Shown in pieces: positions 34,882 to 44,972 of a stretch of DNA of 64,000 nucleotides. This DNA comes from Blastococcus sp. TF02A-26 (GTDB lineage: Bacteria; Actinomycetota; Actinomycetes; Mycobacteriales; Geodermatophilaceae). The stretch lies in contig NZ_QOHG01000005.1 in NCBI RefSeq assembly GCF_003319125.1, positions 62,001 to 126,000 of the forward strand, in the 5' to 3' direction. The number at the start of each line of letters is the position of its first letter. Position 1 is the first letter of the stretch. The notes below the pieces were generated by a model. It was not told the origin of the DNA, did no database searches, and worked only from the letters and a program-made list of their open reading frames with translations. The translations under genes and the position numbers were made by a program.

Positions 34882-36123
34882 TCAATCGGGGCTGGACGCT
34901 GCGCCCTCCGGATCACCCATGACGACTCCGCTCGCCAGGACGAGCGCTCCTGCACCGCCGATGGGCGGGTGGACGTAGTGGTTCAACCGGTACACCGCGG
35001 CGAGCAGATCCCACCCGTGATGAGCCGCACCGCTCGCGCCGGACCCGGCGCCGGAACTGGGCGCCGGGGACGAGGGTGCGGGGGGAAGGGGCTGCACAGG
35101 GCCGGGCCGGGGAGGGACCGGGACGTCCTCCACCGGGCTGCCGCCCTGGTCGACGACCGCCGAGCGGACGGTCCCGCCGGTAGGCGCACTGCCCGCCCGG
35201 GGGCTCTGCCCCCGGGCGTCGTGCGACCGCTCCGGCTCCAGGTAACGCCACTTCCCGACCGCCGCCGGGCGGTCGGCGGAGGTCATGTCGACGGGGGCAG
35301 GAGGCGCGACCGCCGATGCCGGTACCGCGGGGACGGCGACTGCCACGGACACTCCGCTCGCGGACGCGGGGGCGTCCAGCGTGGCGGGAACCGTCGACTC
35401 GGTCGACAGCACGCCGGCAGGGGGAACCGTGCCAGTCTCCGTCCCGGCGAGCCCTGAGGACGACTCCGTGCCACTCTCGCCATCGTCGACAGCGTGCTCC
35501 GCCACAGACGACGGGGCCCCGGCCGGTTGGGCCGCGGGCGTCTGGGCACCGGTCTCGGCCGGACGAGAGCCCGAACCGGCCTCGGCCGGGGCGGAGCCGG
35601 GCTCGGCCGGGGGGGAGTCAGGCTCGACCGGACGAGAGCCGGACTCGGCCTCGGCCGGGGGGGAGTCAGGCTCGACCGGACGAGAGTCGGACTCGGCCTC
35701 GGCCGGGGGGGAGTCAGGCTCGACCGGACGAGAGTCGGACTCGGCCTCGGCCGGGGGGGAGTCAGGCTCGACCGGACGAGCGCTCGGCTCGACGGGACGG
35801 GAACCGGCCGATCCAGTGGCAGGCTGGGCGGACGAGGCGGGCTTGGCGGCGCCCGGCGCAGACGCGCCGCGCGCGGGCACCTCGGGACGGTTCGCCAGCC
35901 CCGGCGGCATCTCGGGGGCCGGCCGCCCGACCCCGTCCGGTCTCGCCGGGTCACCGGCGGCAGCGTTCGAGGGGCCAGAGGGTGCGGCCCCCTCCGCCGA
36001 GGCTGCACCGGCGGTGACAGCGAGCAGGATGGTGAAACCGAGGGCAGACAAAAGCGTCACGAGGATGCGAAGCGCCAACCGCCCGCGACCGTCGTCCGGT
36101 CGGGGCATGACGACTTCGAGCAC
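34882..36123 (-). CDS. Secreted low-complexity protein with 16-residue tandem repeats
   Basis: The 413-residue protein has an N-terminal helix/signal (ILVTLLSALGFTILLAVTAG, about residues 20-40) followed by Pro/Ala/Ser/Glu-rich sequence. Residues about 113-170 hold four tandem copies of the unit SRPVEPDSPPAEAESD. The C-terminus ends with the more ordered HHGWDLLAAVYRLNHYVHPP and a hydrophobic stretch. It may be a cell-surface or polymer-associated stalk protein. AGGGGGG stands eight bases before the GTG at 36123. A similar low-complexity secreted protein lies at 38360-39460. Confidence 0.7.
   Translation of the reverse strand: MLEVVMPRPDDGRGRLALRILVTLLSALGFTILLAVTAGAASAEGAAPSGPSNAAAGDPARPDGVGRPAPEMPPGLANRPEVPARGASAPGAAKPASSAQPATGSAGSRPVEPSARPVEPDSPPAEAESDSRPVEPDSPPAEAESDSRPVEPDSPPAEAESGSRPVEPDSPPAEPGSAPAEAGSGSRPAETGAQTPAAQPAGAPSSVAEHAVDDGESGTESSSGLAGTETGTVPPAGVLSTESTVPATLDAPASASGVSVAVAVPAVPASAVAPPAPVDMTSADRPAAVGKWRYLEPERSHDARGQSPRAGSAPTGGTVRSAVVDQGGSPVEDVPVPPRPGPVQPLPPAPSSPAPSSGAGSGASGAAHHGWDLLAAVYRLNHYVHPPIGGAGALVLASGVVMGDPEGAASSPD
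35598..35782. repeat. 48-bp tandem repeat, about four copies, inside a coding gene
   Basis: GAGTCAGGCTCGACCGGA starts at 35615, 35663, 35711 and 35759, exactly 48 bp apart, so units encode 16 residues and keep the frame. The copies are nearly identical at DNA level, which points to recent slippage or unequal crossover and probable copy-number variation between strains. Confidence 0.9.
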
Positions 36124-36489
36124 TAGTCAGCCCCCCTGACGTGGTCCGCGTGTACCCCCCGCACCGTCGGCCCCATTGCCAACCTCCGCCCCGAGCCTAC
36201 CGACTCCCGACCGCTCACCGAAGCCTTTGTTGCACAGAGTGACGGGACTCTCTGGTTGTCAGTCACACACCGTAGTCGTAGTGGAGCGAACAGCGACGAG
36301 CAATCGTGGAGTTCGGGCGTGGCCAGCAGAGCAGGCCGAGCGCGCACGAACGTGAGTCGAGACATCGATGCCTCGCAACTGCACTACTCCACTCCCCAGC
36401 GTCTTGCTGTGACGCTTTACCGGCTGCCGATGGGATCAGCCCGACATAAGGCAACTCCAGCCCTCCCAGGCCGAGACCACCATCTACTG
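36124..36489. other. Gene-free stretch upstream of the repeat protein, lower GC
   Basis: About 365 bp with clearly lower GC than its surroundings, particularly 36225-36480. It should contain the promoter of the repeat-protein gene. The right part merges with the end of the decayed galE copy. I see no intact gene. Confidence 0.4.
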
Positions 36490-37375
36490 CGCCTCCCAGC
36501 TCAGCTCCGGTAGCCACTCGGTCGGCGGACGCGACGACGCGCGACGGATCGCCGTCCCGCCGCGGCTCGACCAGCGGCTCGGACCACTCCCCGTCCACCG
36601 TCCCGCTGACATCCCGGATGACCCGCACCATCTCCCGCACCGAGACGCCCTCGCCGCGGCCGATCGCTCACTACGCCGGAGTTCAGCGCGCGGGCGGCGG
36701 CGACGTGCGTCGAGGCGAGGGCGGCGACGTGGACGAAATCACGGATGCAGATGCCGTCGGAGGGTGTCGTAGTCGTCGCCGAAGATGCGCGGCGGCCGGC
36801 GCTGGTCCAGCTGCTGGCAAACCATCGGGACCAGGTTCGACACGCCGCGGTCGGTCAGCTCGGGTGCCGCCGTCCCAGCGACGTTGAAGTACCGCAACGT
36901 CGTGTACCGCAACCGGCGGTGCGGGCGGCGTCGGGCACCATCTGCTCCCCCGCCAGCTTCGTCGTCCCGTACGGGTTGACCGGGCGGCAGTCGACGTCCT
37001 CGTGCCCCAGGTCGACATCGGGCGTGCCGCAGAAGGCGGCGCTGGAGGAGAAGACGAACGACTCGAGGCATGCCTACGACGCCTCGTCCAGCAGGACCCG
37101 CAGGCCCTCGACGATCTGCTCGTAGGAGTACAGCGGCGGGCGGACCTGCTTCTCCGCGGCCACGTGGACGATGCCGCGGACGGAGTGCTCGCGCAGGGTG
37201 CGCCCGACCAGGCCGGGTCCAGGACGCTGCCTACCACCAGTGGGGCGGCCGGGATGCGCGCCAGGTCACCCGTCGAAAGGTCGTCGAGCACGACGACCTC
37301 TCGACGGCGGCCTGCATCGCCAGGTTGATGTGCCCTCCGATGTACCCGGCCCCGCCGGTGACCAGCCAGGTCACG
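36490..37375 (-). pseudogene. galE: Decayed UDP-glucose 4-epimerase
   Basis: Read on the minus strand, pieces of GalE appear in order but in changing frames. From 37375: VTWLVTGGAGYIGGHINLAM, then DDLSTGDLARIPAAPLVVGS, REHSVRGIVHVAAEKQVRPP, an in-frame TAG after LLDEAS, ESFVFSSSAAFCGTPDVDLG, VNPYGTTKLAGEQM, RYTTLRYFNVAGTAAPELTD, ICIRDFVHVAALA, GEGVSVREMVRVIRDVSG and PLVEPRRDGDPSRVVASADR. At least four frameshifts and a stop interrupt it. It cannot make a working enzyme; UDP-galactose synthesis must rely on another copy. The remnant lies at the edge of the polysaccharide locus. Confidence 0.85.
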
Positions 37376-37379
37376 ACTG

Positions 37380-37703
37380 GGGAAGGACGACGGGGACGGA
37401 CATGGGAGCGCTCCCTCGGTGGGTGATGACAGTCATGCGGTGTCCGGAAGCCGGCGCGCCGGCGGGTCGACCGGCCCGTGGGCGATGGCGAGGAGCGCTG
37501 CCTGCAGCCGAGGGCTGACGCGAGCTTGCCCTGACGAGGCGCTCGAGCACCTCACGCTCGCGGCGGGTGAAAGGATTGCGCGGCGAGCGGCGCAGCAGCC
37601 GGGGGTCGGCGTAGAACGCGTGCTCGGACGAGGAGAGCGACCGGACGACTCCAGCCCACGGTCGCCGGGCCGGTGCTCGCGCCCGGCGGGGCCACCGCGG
37701 CAC
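37380..37703 (-). pseudogene. Possible degraded LuxR-type helix-turn-helix fragment
   Basis: One minus-strand frame encodes EHAFYADPRLLRRSPRNPFT followed by RREREVLERLVRA, the start of a LuxR-type DNA-binding domain, but the rest of the domain does not follow. The adjacent frame continues as VSPRLQAALLAIAHGPVDPP to a stop near 37433. This may be a frameshifted remnant next to the decayed galE, or chance similarity. Weak call. Confidence 0.3.
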
Positions 37704-37715
37704 GGCCGGAGTACC

Positions 37716-37880
37716 TCAGGTGCCGAGCGACCAGTAGTCGTCGAGCGCATGAGCGTGCTCGACCGAGCAGACCCGGCGACCGCGGACCCGGTGGCGCGAC
37801 GAGAGGAGCTCACGGCCGCACCACTCACAACGACGACGGGTGTCCAGCACCCGCGCCGTCCACCGCAGGACCGCGTTCAT
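37716..37880 (-). CDS. Small Cys-rich hypothetical protein
   Basis: An ATG at 37880 opens a 54-residue protein with RRCEWCGRELLSSRHRVRGR and VCSVEHAHALDDYW, i.e. a CxxC pair and a later Cys/His cluster that could bind zinc. A GTG nine bases upstream is an alternative start. It is followed by the decayed region and preceded by a strong terminator belonging to the next gene. No family is recognised. Confidence 0.5.
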   Translation of the reverse strand: MNAVLRWTARVLDTRRRCEWCGRELLSSRHRVRGRRVCSVEHAHALDDYWSLGT

Positions 37881-37932
37881 CGCGCTCACGGTCCCCCGAT
37901 CGGGGCGCGGTCGCAACCATCGGGTCGAAGAT

Positions 37933-37977
37933 CCCGGGGGAGGTGGCGCACGGTGACGATGCGCCACCTCCCCCGGG
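37933..37977 (-). terminator. Strong intrinsic hairpin after small GPGG membrane protein gene
   Basis: CCCGGGGGAGGTGGCGCA (37933-37950) and its exact inverse (37960-37977) form an 18-bp perfect stem with a 9-base loop, five bases beyond the stop of the minus-strand gene at 37983. It would end that transcript efficiently; no T-run follows, as is usual in high-GC actinobacteria. Confidence 0.8.
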
Positions 37978-37982
37978 CGGCG

Positions 37983-38126
37983 TCAGTTGAAGATGCTCAC
38001 CCCGCCCGGGCCCACGAGGAGCCCGACGACGATCAGCACGATCCCCCACAGGAGCTCCCTGCGGACGATCGCGACGATGCCGGCGACCACGAGGACGACG
38101 GCGAGGATCCAGAGCAGTGTGACCAT
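37983..38126 (-). CDS. GPGG-motif small membrane protein (47 residues)
   Basis: The reading frame starts at an ATG at 38126, eight bases after GGAGG, and encodes 47 residues: a first helix (LLWILAVVLVVAGIVAIV), a basic turn RRELLW, a second helix (GIVLIVVGLLVGPGG) and VSIFN. The closing GPGG is typical of a small widespread actinobacterial two-helix protein whose role is unknown. An 18-bp terminator hairpin directly follows, so it is transcribed as a single gene. The strong ribosome site and terminator make it credible despite its size. Confidence 0.75.
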   Translation of the reverse strand: MVTLLWILAVVLVVAGIVAIVRRELLWGIVLIVVGLLVGPGGVSIFN

Positions 38127-38359
38127 GAGATGTACCTCCGGTTTTGTGGTGGACGAGCACTGACGCCCCGCCGCCTATGGGCGAGCGGAGGGCCAGCAAC
38201 CGCCGTCGTCCGACGGGTTGCCGAGGACGGACGGTCGTGAGGGAGGCGCACGAGAGGCGCCGGAGTGCTCCCGGCACAGGCAGGTCTGCGGGGCCGGGCG
38301 GTAGGAGGTGCGCCACCGCAGATGCGTGGCGCAGGGCGTACCACCCCCGGTGTCGCGGG
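38127..38359. other. Intergenic region, no gene seen
   Basis: About 230 bp between the GPGG protein and the low-complexity secreted protein. It must carry the promoter of the former, but no clear elements or genes are visible. Confidence 0.3.
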
Positions 38360-39460
38360 TCAGTCCGGGGCGGGGGTGATCCCGCCCGCACCGTCGCGCA
38401 GCGCTCCACCGTCGGCCGACGCGCTGAAGGCGGGAACGGCGCGGGCGAGGTCACGGTCGGACGGCGCCGACCAGGCCAGGGGCAGATCGGTGCCGCCGTG
38501 GTGCCCGCCGCTCGCCCCGGCCGCCGCAGCGGACGTGGCGGGAGTGGGACCGGCCGGCGCAGGTGAGGGCGCGGGCGCGGGCAGTGGCGCAGCGGGGTCG
38601 CTCGACCCGACGGTCGCGAGGACCGAGGCTAGGAGGTCCGAGGCTGGGAGGTCCGAGGCTGCGTCATCCACCGACGGTGCGGGGACGGCGGCGGCACGAG
38701 CCGGGACCACGGAGGCCGGCGAGCCGTCATGCGCAAGGCCGACGACGTCGGCGGTGCCCGGCGTCCGGCGCGTGTCAGCAGCGGGCGTCACGTCTGCGGG
38801 ACGGTCGGTCGAGGCGGTCCGGCCGGGCGGCTGGTCGGAGGATCCACCGGCCGGGTTGCCGCGGCCGGGGTCCACCGGCCGGTCGGCGGCGGCTTCGGGC
38901 ATCACGAGGGTCGGGCGGGCGGCGTTGCCGGCCTGGTCCGGGCGGCCGAAATTGCCCGCCTGCGCCGGGCGGGCCTGCGAGGTAGCCCCGGACGATGCAG
39001 CGGCGGGGGCGGGCCGGTCACCGGCCTGCGGGGACGGGCCGGACCGGGCCGGCGGCTCGGCGGGGGAGACGGACGGCCGGTTGCCCGTCTGAGCCTGGGG
39101 CGGCGGGCCCGTGCGGGCCGGCGACTGCGGTACGGGCGGCTGGTGGTTGGCCACCGGGGGCCCGGTGGAAGCGGGCTGGTGGGCGGCCGGAGGCTGTGCC
39201 GGACGGTTCGCCGCTGCGGGCTCCCCCGCGTCAGCCCGTGCGGAAGGCGCCGAGGCCGGCACCGCCGGCGCGTCGTGGCCGTTCGCCGCGGAGGAGCCGG
39301 TAGTGGCCTGCGGCCCGCTCCGACCCGCCTCGTCGGCCCGGGCCGCGCCGGCCGCGAGCAGGAACAGGACGGCCAGGGCGAAGACGAAGGCGAGGACCAG
39401 CAGGAGGCGATGCACCAGCAGCAGTCGGTCCGGGGAGGGTCGCGCAGCGGTCGGGGACAC
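38360..39460 (-). CDS. Secreted Pro/Ala-rich low-complexity protein
   Basis: The 366-residue protein starts at GTG 39460 after GGGAGGAGGG, has an N-terminal signal/anchor (LLLVLAFVFALAVLFLLAAG, about residues 17-36) and then only Pro/Ala/Gly/Ser-rich sequence with short imperfect motifs such as ARTGPPPQAQTGNRPS. Near the end is GGHHGGTDLPLAW, loosely like HHGWDLLAAVY of the protein at 34882-36123, and both end in PD. The two may share origin and role as extended surface proteins. No catalytic domain is seen. Confidence 0.65.
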   Translation of the reverse strand: MSPTAARPSPDRLLLVHRLLLVLAFVFALAVLFLLAAGAARADEAGRSGPQATTGSSAANGHDAPAVPASAPSARADAGEPAAANRPAQPPAAHQPASTGPPVANHQPPVPQSPARTGPPPQAQTGNRPSVSPAEPPARSGPSPQAGDRPAPAAASSGATSQARPAQAGNFGRPDQAGNAARPTLVMPEAAADRPVDPGRGNPAGGSSDQPPGRTASTDRPADVTPAADTRRTPGTADVVGLAHDGSPASVVPARAAAVPAPSVDDAASDLPASDLLASVLATVGSSDPAAPLPAPAPSPAPAGPTPATSAAAAGASGGHHGGTDLPLAWSAPSDRDLARAVPAFSASADGGALRDGAGGITPAPD

Positions 39461-39617
39461 CGGCCACCCTCCTCCCCAGATACGACGACACGGCCCCCGC
39501 AGTGCAGTGGATAGACCGTAGCCCGGGCCGCCGACCTGCGCATTCGCGAGGCGACCGGCCACCCGATCGGGGAGGACGGCGAGTGCGGTCCGGCTCCGGC
39601 CTCATCACCCCGAGGAC

Positions 39618-40304
39618 CTATCTCCCCAACGCGTCCGCGATGAGCTCGGCGATCCGCGCCTGGCCGGCCTCCGTCGGGTGGATGCCATCTGCGAGCAGCG
39701 GGATGTCCGCGTCGATCAGCGGCACGTAGATCCGCCCGGCTCCCTCGGTGGCCGCGCGCAGGCCCCGGTCGACCGTGTCGACGGCGGCTCGATCGGCCGC
39801 GGGGACGGCGGGCGGCCCGACAACGACCACGGTGGGCACGTCCTCGAGGTCGGCCAGGAGGTCGGTGGCCGCTTGCTGGACGCCGGCCGGGTCGCCGAGC
39901 GTGGCGTCGTTGGCCCCGCCCTGAACGACGACGACGTCGGTCTCCGGCAGGTCGTCCGCGAGGCGGTCGCCGTAGGTTACGTCGTCGCCCTCGCAGAAGC
40001 CGGCGGTGGTGAAGCCAGTGGAGCCCATCCCGTCGACCGCGACCGGAGCCCCGATCAGGCCGGCGAGCCGGGCGGGCCAGGCGGCGTCGGGGCCGGCGAG
40101 CCCGGTGCCCTGCGAGTAGGAGTCGCCGATCACGGCCACAGCGCTCTCGTCGTCGGCGGCGGCGAGCAGGTCGTCGCGGGCCTGGGTCACGTCATCGCAC
40201 TGTTTCTCGGCCTCGGAGGGCCTGTCCAGCAGGAAGACCGCGCCGATACCGACCACGAGTACGGCCACCGCAGCGGCAACCACCATCCACCGCCGCTGAG
40301 TCAT
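39618..40304 (-). CDS. SGNH/GDSL-family hydrolase, membrane-anchored
   Basis: The 228-residue protein has an N-terminal helix (MVVAAAVAVLVVGIGAVFLL) and an extracytoplasmic SGNH domain: VAVIGDSYSQGTG (catalytic Ser), GMGSTGF, VVQGGANDAT and the final DGIHPTEAG (Asp-His). Such enzymes remove acetyl or acyl groups; in this setting the polysaccharide or its acyl decorations are plausible targets. TAGCGT lies eight bases before the ATG at 40304. It is divergent from the small lipoprotein gene. Confidence 0.85.
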   Translation of the reverse strand: MTQRRWMVVAAAVAVLVVGIGAVFLLDRPSEAEKQCDDVTQARDDLLAAADDESAVAVIGDSYSQGTGLAGPDAAWPARLAGLIGAPVAVDGMGSTGFTTAGFCEGDDVTYGDRLADDLPETDVVVVQGGANDATLGDPAGVQQAATDLLADLEDVPTVVVVGPPAVPAADRAAVDTVDRGLRAATEGAGRIYVPLIDADIPLLADGIHPTEAGQARIAELIADALGR

Positions 40305-40393
40305 CGTCGAGGACGCTACCCGGCCCTGGTCAGTGCGCGACCGAGACGCCACGACCGAGGGCAAGACCTCGGCGACGGCCCTAGGCTGCGGCC

Positions 40394-40777
40394 GTGCTGC
40401 GCCGCCATGTGGGCTACGTGCTCACCTCCGTACTGCTCCTCGGCAGTGCTGGCTGCACGGACGACGTGACGGAGACTGCGCATCTCTTCTACTCATCGCA
40501 GGCAGTCGACGGCGGAGGGATGCGATACCAGAGCCTGGCTGAGTTGGCGGAGATCGCGCTAGGGATCGCGCAGCAGGACGGGGACATCCCGGACTCGGTG
40601 GAGGTCGGCCTGATGCCGGACACCGCCGTCATCGAGGTGGTCGCGCACGCCGATGACCGGTCGGCTGCCGCCCGCGCAGCCAATGCTGCGGCCGACGAGC
40701 TGGTCACGCGCTTGAACGAGCGCGCTGACCGACTCGGCGGCGGGCAGGTGGTCGTCGTCCGGCGCGCCTCTGGGTGA
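40394..40777 (+). CDS. Small lipoprotein with Wzz-like extracytoplasmic domain
   Basis: The 127-residue protein has a signal and lipobox (LTSVLLLGSAGCTDDV, Cys about residue 21) and then one domain ending VEVGLMPDTAVIEVVAHADD, RSAAARAANAAADELVTRLN. The pattern of a beta-strand (xVIEVVAHADD) followed by an Ala-rich helix matches the N-terminal half of chain-length determinant proteins, for example SSNVLVVAVTAGTAEEAQEG in copy 2 here. A stand-alone lipoprotein form is unusual. TAGGCT six bases before the GTG suggests a leaderless message. Confidence 0.6.
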   Translation: MLRRHVGYVLTSVLLLGSAGCTDDVTETAHLFYSSQAVDGGGMRYQSLAELAEIALGIAQQDGDIPDSVEVGLMPDTAVIEVVAHADDRSAAARAANAAADELVTRLNERADRLGGGQVVVVRRASG

Positions 40778-40781
40778 GACC

Positions 40782-42643
<1,862 letters not shown>

Positions 42644-42708
42644 TCACGCGGAGGGGTGAATGGAGCCGCACGCAGGCCCGACGCTCCCTCGGAGGGGGCA
42701 GCCGCGCC

Positions 42709-42924
42709 TCAGCGGTGACGGCCGCCGATCCGGACGACCTCGCTCGCCGCGCAGGCCGGGCACGACTTGTACCGGCGGCGCCGGTGGCTGCTCACCAGCC
42801 GTCGCAGTCCCCGCAGGACGCGCTCGGACTCGATCAGCTCCAGGCCCTCGTGGCCGCAGAGGGAGCACGTCTCACCCGGGAGGACGGCGATGCGCTGGCG
42901 GCGACGGTCCACCGTTTCGGCCAT
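42709..42924 (-). CDS. Small zinc-ribbon-like protein, paralogue 2
   Basis: The 71-residue protein has CSLCGHEGLELIESERVLRG and RRYKSCPACAASEV, with the same two CxxC pairs and ESxRVxxGxxRL core as the protein at 12086-12280. It probably binds zinc; role unknown. ATG at 42924 is used, with a GTG two codons upstream. Confidence 0.6.
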   Translation of the reverse strand: MAETVDRRRQRIAVLPGETCSLCGHEGLELIESERVLRGLRRLVSSHRRRRYKSCPACAASEVVRIGGRHR

Positions 42925-42982
42925 GGGCACAGTCTGCCACCGCGACCGGGACCAAAGTCCCGGTCAGCCCAAGCCACCGCAC

Positions 42983-43822
42983 TCAGCCGCGACGCGGCTC
43001 GCCGAGAGGGTGGAGAGCGACCTCGAGGGTGCTCGCGTCGGCGTCCCGGCGCAGCGGCCAGGCGGCGGGCAGGACCAGACGCGGCGCGACACCGACTAGC
43101 ACCGCGACCAGGAAGGCGACGCCGGCGAGCGCCTCACCGGACTCCTCGAGGAAGGTCACCGTGATCGCAAGCCGACCGGACGTCGCGGCGGACACGGCGG
43201 ACAGCCCGACCGACGCGAACGCGTAGGCCGCGAGACAGGAGAGGACCCGGCGCCGGTCACGACGCTCGGCCCGGGAGATGAACGCGAGGGAGGCCAGCAC
43301 GATCCCGGCCAACGCCACGCTGACCGCCACTGCCTCGGCCGCACCGAGGGACTCCTCGAGTCCGTGCATGGCGGTGGCGTGCACGGTGCTGCCGGTCTTG
43401 GTCGCGGCGATGAGCCCGGCGACCAGCCCGACCGAGAGCCACCAGCCGCGCCGTCCGGGGATGCGGACCGCGGCCACCAGCGCCGCCACTGCAGCGACGG
43501 CGAAGAGTGCAGCGACGAACATCCGGGGGGCCGAGAAGGGGGCGTCCATCGACAGCGCGCGCGCGGTGGTGCCGGTCGAGCCGTTCAGCCGCAGGGCGAA
43601 GCCGACCGCCTCCAGCGTGACCGCGGTGGCGGCGATGGCCACGGCGACCGGCGGCAACGGGATGCGCCGGCGGGCCGGGAACAGGGCCGGCACGGGTGTG
43701 GGGTCGGCGCCGGTGTCGACGGCACGCTGGTCGGCCAGCCGGATGCCGCGTCCCAGGACGACGGCCACGAGGGCAGCGAGCAGCAGCCAGACGACGAGCC
43801 CGACGGCGATCCAGAACCACAC
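42983..43822 (-). CDS. Polytopic membrane protein of unknown function
   Basis: The 279-residue protein begins WFWIAVGLVVWLLLAALVAV and has about seven helices, with loops rich in Arg between them (IPGRRGWW, RAERRDRRR). His residues (STVHATAMHGLEES) fall in one hydrophobic region, and LEESGEALAGVAFLVAVLVG in a later one. I do not recognise a family. Upstream frame extension toward 44164 is rejected because it lacks hydrophobic or coding character. The GTG at 43822 is the start. Confidence 0.65.
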   Translation of the reverse strand: MWFWIAVGLVVWLLLAALVAVVLGRGIRLADQRAVDTGADPTPVPALFPARRRIPLPPVAVAIAATAVTLEAVGFALRLNGSTGTTARALSMDAPFSAPRMFVAALFAVAAVAALVAAVRIPGRRGWWLSVGLVAGLIAATKTGSTVHATAMHGLEESLGAAEAVAVSVALAGIVLASLAFISRAERRDRRRVLSCLAAYAFASVGLSAVSAATSGRLAITVTFLEESGEALAGVAFLVAVLVGVAPRLVLPAAWPLRRDADASTLEVALHPLGEPRRG

Positions 43823-44011
43823 GTGCCCTGTATCGGCAGGTCGCGCCCCGAACGTGACCAGCTGGTCACACCAAAGGGGTGGGGCAGCAGACGCCTCGTG
43901 GGAGCGGTGTGGCGACCAGCGGTCGAATACCCACGACCGCGTCGGCCGTTCGGCAGGAATCGCCCACGGTTTCGACTGAAGGCACCAACTCCCGCCCCCT
44001 AGAAAGAACGC

Positions 44012-44188
44012 GTGTACCTGATCGTGTTCGTCGGACTGGCCTGGTTCCTCACCGCGCCCGTGATGGCGGTGCTCATCGGCAAGATGGTGCGGACCGCCGA
44101 TCGGCGCCAGAGCGAGGACTCGCTGTTCGCCGCCCTGGAGGCCGATCTCCGCGGCACCACACACCGCCCGGCGATCGGCCGACGCTGA
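44012..44188 (+). CDS. Small single-helix membrane protein (58 residues)
   Basis: A GTG at 44012 opens a 58-residue frame: an N-terminal helix (YLIVFVGLAWFLTAPVMAVL), IGKMVRTADRRQ and a soluble tail ending GTTHRPAIGRR. AGAAAG lies upstream. Its TGA stop shares bases with an ATG at 44188 that is in frame with the phosphatase gene, so the two may be linked. It is short, but hydrophobic pattern and codon use look genuine. Function unknown. Confidence 0.55.
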   Translation: MYLIVFVGLAWFLTAPVMAVLIGKMVRTADRRQSEDSLFAALEADLRGTTHRPAIGRR

Positions 44189-44274
44189 TGCGGCTCGGCG
44201 GCGTCTCCCCAGACGGGGTGACGGAACCCGCCGGCACCACCGACGGTGGCGGGCTCCGGCCCTACCGTCCGCTC

Positions 44275-44880
44275 GTGCGCCTCCTCTTCGTGTGTACCGG
44301 CAACATCTGCCGATCCCCCGTCGCCGAGCGCCTGACGATGGCCCGCGCCTCCCAGGCCCTGGCCGACAGCCCCGAGCTCACGCGCATCGAGGTGGTCAGT
44401 GCCGGGACGCGCGCCGAGCCGGGCGCCGCGATGGCCCCGCACAGCGCCCGGGCCCTCGAGCAGCTGGGCGGGACCGCGGCAGGCTTCCGCGCCCGCCGCC
44501 TCACCGCCGAGCTGGCCGAGTCGGCCGACCTCGTCCTGACCCTGGCGCGCGAGCACCGCACCGCGGTGCTCGGCCTGGCCCCGCGCGGACTCCGCCGCAC
44601 GTTCACGCTCGCCGAGGCAGCAGAGCCGGTGGCGGTCGCCGACCTCTCCGGCCTGGCCCTCGTGCCCATGGAGCAGCGGGCGAGGGAGCTCGGCCTCCGA
44701 CTCGACGCCGCGCGATCCCGCCGGCAGTCCGGCTCCGCCGACGACGTCGCCGACCCGATGGGGCACCGGGCCGCCGTCCACGCCGACGTCGCGAGCCGGA
44801 TCCACCGCGCGATCGGCCCGCTCGCCGACGTGCTGTTCACCAGCGTCCGCGACCGGCTGTCGGCACCCCTCCCCGTCTGA
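44275..44880 (+). CDS. Low-molecular-weight protein tyrosine phosphatase (Wzb/Ptp-like)
   Basis: The 201-residue protein starts with the phosphate loop VRLLFVCTGNICRSPVAERL (C-x5-R) and has DVADPMGH late in the chain, where the general-acid DP motif is expected. Such phosphatases remove phosphate from BY-kinases that control capsule export; no such kinase is in this window. TACCGT (44263-44268) six bases before the GTG at 44275 supports a leaderless start there; ATG at 44188 would add 29 unconserved-looking residues. Its position near the ligase and sugar genes fits a regulatory role in polysaccharide export. Confidence 0.88.
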   Translation: MRLLFVCTGNICRSPVAERLTMARASQALADSPELTRIEVVSAGTRAEPGAAMAPHSARALEQLGGTAAGFRARRLTAELAESADLVLTLAREHRTAVLGLAPRGLRRTFTLAEAAEPVAVADLSGLALVPMEQRARELGLRLDAARSRRQSGSADDVADPMGHRAAVHADVASRIHRAIGPLADVLFTSVRDRLSAPLPV

Positions 44881-44972
44881 GTCGACCTCCCTCCTGGGGG
44901 TCAGAGCCCCTCCTCCAGCGGCACTCGCGCCCGTAGCCTCGGGACCGACTGGCCATCGGACGGGGGACCCAG

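Noticed and set aside
35598-35782. CRISPR-like array
   Set aside because: Units are contiguous 48-bp tandem copies without unique spacers and keep the reading frame of a gene.
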